Positions 56,679 through 64,000 of a stretch of 64,000 nt of DNA are shown here, one piece after another. How positions within the stretch are numbered: the stretch's first letter is position 1; each line of letters begins with the position of its first letter. This DNA comes from Tubiluchus corallicola (Eukaryota > Priapulida > Priapulimorpha > Priapulimorphida > Tubiluchidae). The stretch lies in contig JAQGDQ010000013.1 in NCBI GenBank assembly GCA_030141605.1, positions 1,006,447-1,070,446 on the forward strand, written 5' to 3'. The notes under the pieces are model-generated. The model made no database searches, was not told the DNA's origin, and saw nothing but the letters and a program-made list of their open reading frames with translations. The position numbers were made by a program, and so were the translations under genes.

Positions 56679-57875
56679 CTGTAAATAGATTCTTACCTTT
56701 ACACGTTTGTTAAGCAGTAAAATTCAATAACATGCCAAAATGTTAGGAAGATACAAGTACAAAAGACCATACATGTACAACACTTGGTAGAAAAGCAAAA
56801 GATTTTACATTTCATCAAAAAAGTCCATAATTGGGAGTTCAAGTATTCGTACTTAGCAAAGGATACAAGGCATTATTATTGTACTTTTTTTATTGCGGTA
56901 TCATTTTAAACTATCTGTGGCAAGAGCCAACAGTTGGAACAGATGCTGGACAAACAGTTTTTTTACATTTTAAGGGTAAAAATTAATAATTTTGCCATTT
57001 TAATTGGTCAGTCTAAAAGCCAATCAAAATAACGAGTTTAAAATCTGCATGTTACTCCTAAAATAAAGCAGAGATTGGTCGAATAACATGTTTGCACATC
57101 TACATCTACACCTAAAATACGATAATATATATATATATATACCTTGGCAAAATGAAATAAATTAAGATTTTTTCCTATTAAGTTTTATGTTACAAACCAA
57201 GCACATGTGCAAACTTTTGCACCGGGTCTTGAGCTAGATAAGTGAAAGAGCATTGATCTTTCAAAGGATACTCTTATATATAAAAATTATTCAATTAAAA
57301 TAAAAGTGATGTTTTTGTATCGGGAATGCAAATCTTTCCATTCAGTCTTTCCATCGGATACCCGGGTACCCGAGTAATTACCCGCATTATTTATTACCTG
57401 AGCCTGCCTAACAAAAATGAAAATGCAAGCATTATTGTTAATTTAAGATATCCATTGTTTAAGAATTTAAAATTTAAATGTCACTTGTGGCACTCTTCTA
57501 CAGTAGGTACCTACACTATACCTGCTACCAACAATAACTTCGGTGTTGATGTTTGATCACCTTTATCAATTGCAAGTGCATGTCAGATCAAACCACTTTT
57601 GCGGTAGGGGTGACCTACAAACAATAAACTATGATTTCTTTACCAAGAGGTTAACTATCCAAACAAAATTGTTTATTAACATTTTAACATAAAATTCAAA
57701 AAAATTATTTCAGGCCAATAACAAGATAAGAATAAACAGAGTGTTGAGTTTAATAACAGGCAAAAAGGACACTGCAAATTATTATGGTATTCCTGTAATT
57801 GCTTCACCGTACTAATAGTGCTCAAGGCAAAAACCCAAATGCCATGTATGCCAAAACACCAATTTTCATGACTTT
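56679..57875. other. Upstream of COX19
   Basis: Should hold the COX19 promoter and first non-coding exon, but I cannot place them. A (TA)n run lies at about 57126-57141. Confidence 0.5.
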
Positions 57876-57879
57876 TTGC

Positions 57880-58300
57880 TCTTGAGATGTCTTTACTTTA
57901 GGTTATTTGCAAATAAAACTGCATCTCTGCAGTCCGCCCGTGATCATTCTAAGATTAAGAAACAGCTCAAGTGCTTCACAAAAACTAATTGCAAGAGCAC
58001 TTTCCTTTCTCTTCGTGTGATGGACAAGTGGAATAGTTCGCCGGAGATTAATGATACAGCACCAAATTATAACATTTTAAAGGAGAGATTAAGGACTTCA
58101 AGATTAATAATAATAATGATTAAGCAATGCCTTAAGAAGCCAACATTTTTCTATATTAATAAAGGTCCTACGAATAAAAATCATAAAATTTCTTCACCGC
58201 TGTTGAGTCTTAACAATCGTTACCTGGCTACCCGGCCGGGTATAAGCAAAAGGGTACCCAAGTCTGTTTTTAACCCGTGTACACACTACAAATAGACGCT
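57880..58300 (+). mobile_element. LINE C-terminal fragment
   Basis: The + frame reads RDHSKIKKQLKCF ... 'FLSLRVMDKWNSSPE' ... NILKERLRT, the usual end of a non-LTR reverse-transcriptase ORF (FSxRVxDxWNSLP...FKxRLD). 5'-truncated. Confidence 0.7.
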
Positions 58301-58504
58301 AGACAGGCAGACTCACATCCATTCGTCCATTACTCATTTCGACTGTATTTTATAGGTTGACTAAATAAATGTGTGAAGCTGATTAAAGGTTGTAAAGAAC
58401 ACATACTCGTGCTTTTATTAGTTTCTCACATCATCCCTTCAACAATTAACTAAATAAAAAGCTTCGCTAAAGCATTAAGTTATCTCACTGATTCTCGCCG
58501 AATC

Positions 58505-59262
58505 CAATGTGTTGGGCGCCGAGTAATCCACTAGCCGAAGTAGGACACTTGGCGTACATGGGCTAGCCCAAATAGGACACGTCGTACATGGGCTGCCCAT
58601 GTAGGACACTAAAGAGAGGTCGCGAATTGAGTCGTTGAGCGTACTGGCACCGTTCATTGTCCTTGTTTATCTAATAATAATAATTAAACACGTCAATACA
58701 CGTTGAATAATTTATTATACATCTGATAAAATAAACGAATTTTATTCTGAGTTAGTATAATTTTGCCAATATTAATCTTCTTTGAAGTGAAATAAGCGTA
58801 CTTTTTAGGTGATTTCCACATTTGCTTAAAGTATATCATTTTTTATTTTATCTTGCTTCACAGACAGGTGATTCTTTTCACTCCCTCTTGGACAAATAAT
58901 TATTTTCTACTAAGTAAACGGGTTAGCGAGTTATGTGCCCTACGTAGTTTCTCTCTTTAACGCATTGGATACTTAGTTTAATGTTATGATGATAATTATT
59001 AATGGAGCTAATTATAGTGATGATATTGTTGTAAAAAGTAAATTGTCAAGGACCATCCATCATTATTATAAAGTTACCTTTTTTCTAAAACAAATCTAGT
59101 TTTATGTTTTATTATGTCATAGATCTCGATTCTTGACAGAAATCGCTAGTGTCCTACTTAGGCTGCCCCGTATACGACACCGCTTTTCCGCAAATTTAGC
59201 ACATGCATTTTACCGAAAGTGTCCTACTTTGGCTAGTGGATTACTCGGCGCCCTACACAATG
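58505..59262. mobile_element. Long-TIR MITE family D, copy 2
   Basis: Termini 'gggcgccgagtaatccacta' (left, from 58515) and inverted 'tagtggattactcggcgccc' (right, to 59253) continue inward through GCC(G/A)AAGTAGGACACTT, giving a TIR of at least 36 bp with one mismatch. A weaker inverted match (AATGTGTT / TACACAAT) extends it outward. 'gtcctacttaggctgcccc' type sub-repeats occur inside both arms. No coding capacity. Confidence 0.88.
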
Positions 59263-59727
59263 CTTCCTATAGCCATGTAAGGAAATCTTTCTAGTTCGGA
59301 AAGTGATTTCTCCATCTCCATTGACACCATAGTTATAACTGTACTACAGCATTGTATACACGAACTTTTTACAGATTAGTCAAGAAACAGCTAGCACAAC
59401 AATTAAGTTTGCAACTGTAATTAAATTCAACTGTATCTTATAATCAATTGTTAGATTATACAATCTAAATGTTGCGATTAAAATAAAGTTTAAAAATGAA
59501 AAGTGTTTAACTACTATGGAAAGCTTTGATTGAAGTTTGAATAAATAAAAATTTAAAGCGATTCTTTTCTCGAAAACGGTTCTTAAATGTACATTTAGTC
59601 TTTCCTTGAGCGGGAGAAACTTGAATCCTTCATGTATTTTTATCTATTTCACAACCTTTACCCTTAGTTGACCACAGCTGGGTTTGCTCGCATTTTTATA
59701 TTGATGAATACTATCAAAAATTATCAA

Positions 59728-59773
<46 letters not shown>

Positions 59774-60349
59774 TAACTTACATCATGTTACGCTCATGTT
59801 AATTTGTCTGACTACTTAATATTGTAACAATTATAAAATTAAAATTATAATCATTTTATTATTACCTTATTACATTATGAAGTTGATCATGAGGTTCCAA
59901 ACCCCACCACAACCAAAATTTCCAGCTATAAAAAACATAGAACAACAATTTACCAAACACCACAAAGATAACCAGAAGGACTTGTGTTAGAACTGATATA
60001 CAGAAGTGTTCAGCCTGGAGCCGAAACGGGCGAGCGTAAGATAACACTTTCTGCTCTAGAAAAAGAAAAGGTCATCAAGGGTTTGAGACCCAGCACTTGG
60101 TACCTAATATGTCTCAAGGCGATACGGCGATACGAATTAGAGAAGGCTTAACTCCCGAATCGAAGAAGAGCTGCAATTACGAGAGGACATTGAAGAAAGA
60201 TGGATCTTTATCAGACACACAATTGTACACTTGGGAAATACACCCAACAGACACATTCAACTTTATAATAACCACACATTGTAGTTCCCTTGTAATTATA
60301 TTACATTATGCAGTGTTGTAAGGAGCTATAATAGATATCTTAAAACATA
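59263..60349. other. Intergenic region
   Basis: No gene seen. (ATT)n microsatellite at about 59729-59771. Confidence 0.6.
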
Positions 60350-61480
60350 ATCTTTAAATGAGTTCTTAACCTTTCATTTTACATTTTCGTTTAGATCTAC
60401 AGTACAACCATATTTAAACCTTAAATTTACTTGACTGTTATTTACATAGTAGCATAACTTTGGAATTCTCAATGTGCAAGAGTTTACAATTTTTCACAAA
60501 AAGTTAAATTTTCGACTATCTATTCGATAATTCGCAGGCATTGTGCCACAAAAATACATTAACAATTTGACACTTTCATTTTGTCTAAAATCGAATATGT
60601 TTCTATAAGCAGTGTTCCATTTTACCCTAATGGCATTAACTTCATTGTTTGATATACCCCCAATTTCGCATCCGTATAACAAAATGGGTAGACAATATGT
60701 ATTGATCAGAGTTTTAGCTACTATGTCATTACGGTTATGGCCCATACTTGAGAGAATATTATTCACGGAACCAATGAATTTCCTTTTTAACCTTGAAACA
60801 TCAATAGCAAAACTATCACTTGTCAGAATATCGCAACCCAAATACTTTACTGTCTGTTTCCAAATCAGTTGTTTACTGCAAAAACAGATTACACCCTCTC
60901 CAGTAAAGCTTTTACCAAAATAAAGAAGCCATGTTTTGTTAGGATTAAATAAGATACTGCATTCTATATCATATTTTTCACAGATTTTAAGCATTTCACG
61001 TAAGTGCCTACATGACCCTGACAACAAGGCAATGTCATCAGCATACATGACAGTGCCTACAAAATTATCTGCCACATAACAACCGTAACCAGCTGAACGC
61101 AATTGACGTATAAGGTCGTCTGTATATACAGCATATAAAATCGGTGATAATACACCTCCTTGTCTGACACCTGTTTTTATACAAAATTGGGTACTATACT
61201 GATCTTGCCATTTGACACAGCCTGTAAGTTTACTATACCAATTCATTAATATGTTAACAAATATCTTGGGAAAACATTTTTCTTGTAGTTTTATAAACAA
61301 CCCTCCGTGCAGGACTCTATCAAAAGCTTTGGAGGCATCTAGAAATGCGACATATACATCATTATTTCTTGCGGTGAAAAAATTTACAGTTTCTTTTATG
61401 GTATTTATTAGTAGCAATTAAATACTTTTCAATTTGTTACGCAACTGTACCTTGCTTTTGCTGAATGCTTTTTTTCAAAG
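60350..61480 (-). pseudogene. Non-LTR retrotransposon reverse transcriptase, truncated and stopped
   Basis: Minus-strand RT domain with motif A 'YVAFLDASKAFDRVLHGG', motif B 'IKTGVRQGGVLSPILYAV' and motif C 'GTVMYADDIALLSGS'. The frame is interrupted by TAA near 61420 (the preceding residues RNKLKSI still read as RT) and TGA at 60494-60496 (the frame continues after it). The endonuclease part and N-terminus are missing. CR1/Jockey-like, subfamily uncertain. Confidence 0.88.
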
Positions 61481-61569
61481 CAAGATATATATATTACAGA
61501 TAAAAATAGCTAGTTAAAGGATTATGAATAAAAGCACAACGAGTCAAGACTACTTACATAATTACGTTT

Positions 61570-61720
61570 TTTAAGACAAATGATTATTAAAATTTGCATC
61601 TTTTAATTGTTTTTGAAGTGCAGCCCCATTGCCGACAAAGTCTGGGAGTTGATTCCAGTTTTTAATTAATCTGTTTGAAAAAAGTTTTTAAAATAATTGA
61701 GCCAGCATCTTAGATAAAGA
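61570..61720 (-). mobile_element. LINE C-terminal fragment
   Basis: Minus reading FSNRLIKNWNQLPDFVGNG then ALQKQLKDA, again the LINE ORF terminus, from a different copy than 60350-61480. Confidence 0.65.
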
Positions 61721-62039
61721 TGCTCTGCTAAAAATACATCTTTATTTACAGCACGATCTCTGCACAGCAAAGAGACAGCAGCTATATGTCTATGCAATAT
61801 AAAATAACACATTATCAGTTATTTAAGTTAACTAAAAGGTGAATTGCTGTTCGTCAATCAGAAAATTATTGGTAGTCCTAAAACATTAGACTTGAAGTCT
61901 TGAATAATATACTTCTAAAAGTCTTTAATGACATAAAGAAGTTTGGGATGCACATGGTTAGTATAAATGCTGAGAAAAGCAACATGCTAACTGGTGATGG
62001 TATTAAAGGTTATAAAAAGATGTGAAACAGGCAAAACAA

Positions 62040-63104
62040 GCATGATGGGCTAAAGATGCAGTTATATTTACAGACAGGTTAGGTGGGATGGCATCCTGAT
62101 GGTAGAAACAGCAGAGGGTGCTAGTGCTCTGATGTCTAGAAGTGGTTTCTCTGATATTCGGTGAAAGTTTTTTCCACAAGCGTATTGCTCTGGGGTAGAA
62201 ATATAAATAAATATTGACTCTTGCTGCTGGCTGACAAATTTGTTGTTATCCTTGAGAGATGGGGTGACATAAGTTGTTAAATTTATGCCTATCCTGTGAT
62301 GCACAATATCATGCAAAATGTTCAGCATCGTTTGTCATAATCTAATTTCTAGTGTTTGCCACTCCAGTTTGGAGATCATCTTAGATACTTCAGCGTTTCT
62401 GGTATATTGATTTCGTACAAATCGTGCTGCATTTCGCTAGACTTGCTCGATGTCAGTAATTGTGTACGGGTTCCAGGCTGCGATACTATATCCTAGTTTG
62501 GGTCTGACCAGGGCTTGATATGCTCTTTCTTTGATTTGTTGATGACATTGATGTAGTGTTCTGCAAATGACATTAAGTGTCCTAGTTGCGCGAGTGACAA
62601 TTTCCTAGCAGTGCTCACACTAAGAAGATTTGTGCTGATAGTAATGTCCAGGTATGGGTGTGAAGGAACATGCTGTAGGGTTTTGTCTCCCATGCTGTAA
62701 GGAAAATAATTGAGAAATAGTCAAGACTTTGCATTTATCAATGTTGAAGTCCATAAGCCAATTTTCACCTATACATGTAGCTGTGAGAGATCTTGTTGTA
62801 GAATATGGTGATCTTGAATACTCCATATAGGTCTGTAGAGAATCAAGTCATCACTAAATAGTCGGATAGTAGATGATACATTGTCACCGATGTCATTTAT
62901 ATATAGCCGGTCCAAGGAGGGACCTTGTGGGACTCCTGATGTAACATTTATGGATTTGGAATGAATACCATTGGCAGAGACCTTCTGCATCCGCTTAGAC
63001 GGAAAAGATTTGATCCATTGTAGCATATGGCCTCTGATATCATAGAATACGAGGTTAGCTAAGAGACGCTGGCGTGGGACCTGGTCTAAAGCTTTGCTGA
63101 AGTC
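62040..63104 (-). pseudogene. Second LINE reverse-transcriptase pseudogene
   Basis: In pieces across frames: 'LDQVPRQRLLANLVFYDIRG', 'ASVPQG'-type motif B as 'NVTSGVPQGPSLDRLYINDI', motif C as 'STIRLFSDDLILYRP', then 'WLMDFNIDKCKVLTIS', 'LQHVPSHPYLDITI' and a C-terminal MLHDIVHHR-like part ('MLNILHDIVHHRIGINL'). Several frameshifts and stops. It runs to the element's C-terminal end near 62040. Confidence 0.85.
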
Positions 63105-63150
63105 CAGTGGCTGACTAGGCTATAGCCTAGGGCGCCAAAGTTTGAGGGCT
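63105..63150 (+). mobile_element. Possible hAT-type terminus interrupting the LINE
   Basis: LINE homology stops at 'cagtggctgactaggc', which starts like a hAT inverted repeat and contains the 16-bp perfect palindrome 'ctaggctatagcctag' at 63115-63130, followed by GGGCGCC. The matching right end was not found. Confidence 0.4.
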
Positions 63151-63770
63151 TCCAATTTTAATAAAATCTTTTTCTCCTCGAAAAATGTGTATCCGTTCAT
63201 ATTCACGTAAAACAAGCATTGTATAACACACTACATGCAGCCATATAACGACAAGTATAATGTATTACTCAACAAGCAGTTCCCAGCCTAGCTAACAGGA
63301 AGATTTTAACAATATTTGTTTTATTAGTAACACGTTTAAACGATGCTAATTTTAATAATTATTTATCTTAAAAAATCTTAAAAAACACAATTATGTAAGT
63401 AGCCTTGGCTCTTTGTGCTTTTATTCGTGATCTTTTAACTAGCCATTTTTGTCAGTAAAATTTATAACAGTACTATATTAGACATTTCGTTATTCTGTTT
63501 TCTAAATTTGTCAGTTTTTAAACGAAATATATAATTTTTTGCTGAACTTATAAAGATTTTTATTTTTAAAAATTATGGTTACGTTCTCATTTTGACTGGT
63601 TCAACGTAAGTGAAATAAATATAAAAAATTTTTAATGCGTGACACATACACGTGCCATGCAGTTTTTGAGTATGTAGGCTTATATGCTCTTGCTATATCG
63701 TCATCATACATAAAAAATTTATTTTCTTATAAAAGCAATTACCATGGGCAGCCAAATGTCTCAGCAAAAA
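63151..63770. other. AT-rich, no recognisable gene
   Basis: No supported feature. Confidence 0.5.
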
Positions 63771-63777
63771 CATCGCT

Positions 63778-64000
63778 CATTTTGAAACCTTCATTGATTC
63801 TGAAAACTTCACTCATTCTGAAAACTTCTCTCATTTTGAAATCTTCGCCGATTTTGAAAACTTCTCTAATTTTGAAAACTTCACTCATTTTGAAAACTTC
63901 TCTCATTCTGAAAACTTCACTCATTTTGAAATCTTCACTCGTTTTCAAAACTTCACTCATTTTGAAATCTTCACTCGTTTTCAAAACTTCACTCATTTTG
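63778..64000. repeat. 18-bp minisatellite running off the window
   Basis: Units of the form 'gaaaacttcactcatttt' repeat to the last base. On the minus strand the 18-bp period keeps a frame open as MSEVFK-like hexapeptides down to a stop near 63739. Coding status cannot be judged. Confidence 0.9.

Noticed and set aside
56679-56702. An 18-base GTAAG...ACAG 'intron' just upstream of COX19
   Set aside because: Too short for a spliceosomal intron; more likely only the acceptor is used, from a distant 5' exon.
1-64000. CRISPR arrays, prokaryotic operons, riboswitches, tRNA genes
   Set aside because: None supported. The tandem repeats lack spacer structure, genes are intron-bearing and animal-type, and no sequence folded convincingly as a tRNA by eye.

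Overview
This is a metazoan nuclear genome segment. It is AT-rich, with long introns, GT-AG splice sites, decayed LINE fragments, many terminal-inverted-repeat MITEs, microsatellites and 5S rRNA-derived repeats. An interstitial tract of TTAGGG-type telomere units argues against most insects, whose usual telomere repeat is TTAGG. The gene set (RUBCN, TRAIP, COX19, TEFM, a CD225/dispanin protein and a bacterial-type solute-binding domain protein) suggests a marine invertebrate, but I cannot name the phylum. There is no prokaryotic gene organisation, CRISPR array or convincing tRNA.

Layout, left to right. (1) 1-4678 (+): the 3' part of a Rubicon (RUBCN) orthologue in three exons. The intron before the last exon ends in a 44-bp minisatellite whose final unit supplies the splice acceptor. 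A MITE sits in the 3' UTR. (2) 7625-16201 (-): a nine-exon gene that I rebuilt from splice sites and phase. It encodes a predicted 312-residue protein with an N-terminal membrane anchor and a periplasmic-binding-protein type II (SBP_bac_3-like) ectodomain. Its introns hold a solo LTR, MITEs, a LINE tail and triplet repeats. (3) About 21.69-34.02 kb (+): a three-exon gene with a TATA box and polyA signal. It encodes a proline-rich, tail-anchored CD225/dispanin protein of about 380 residues (PRRT1/SynDIG-like architecture). Its second intron holds the telomere-like array and a TTAA-flanked MITE. (4) 38.62-52.76 kb (-): a complete TRAIP (RING E3 ligase) gene in ten exons, including a 25-nt micro-exon inside the RING. 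(5) 55.25-56.65 kb (-): TEFM and COX19, head to tail, with 128 bp between the COX19 stop and the best TEFM start. (6) 57-64 kb: gene-poor, with LINE reverse-transcriptase pseudogenes, a long-TIR MITE and an 18-bp minisatellite running off the window end.

The genes do not form one pathway. RUBCN acts in autophagy and endosome maturation, TRAIP in replisome ubiquitylation, and COX19 and TEFM in mitochondrial respiratory-chain biogenesis and mitochondrial transcription. The close COX19-TEFM pair is the only arrangement that hints at co-expression. The least expected gene is the solute-binding-domain protein: no single exon gives a long ORF, so it is easy to miss. All exon calls rest on splice motifs, matching phase across every junction, and recognisable protein motifs. 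Family assignments are from memory of these families, with no database search.
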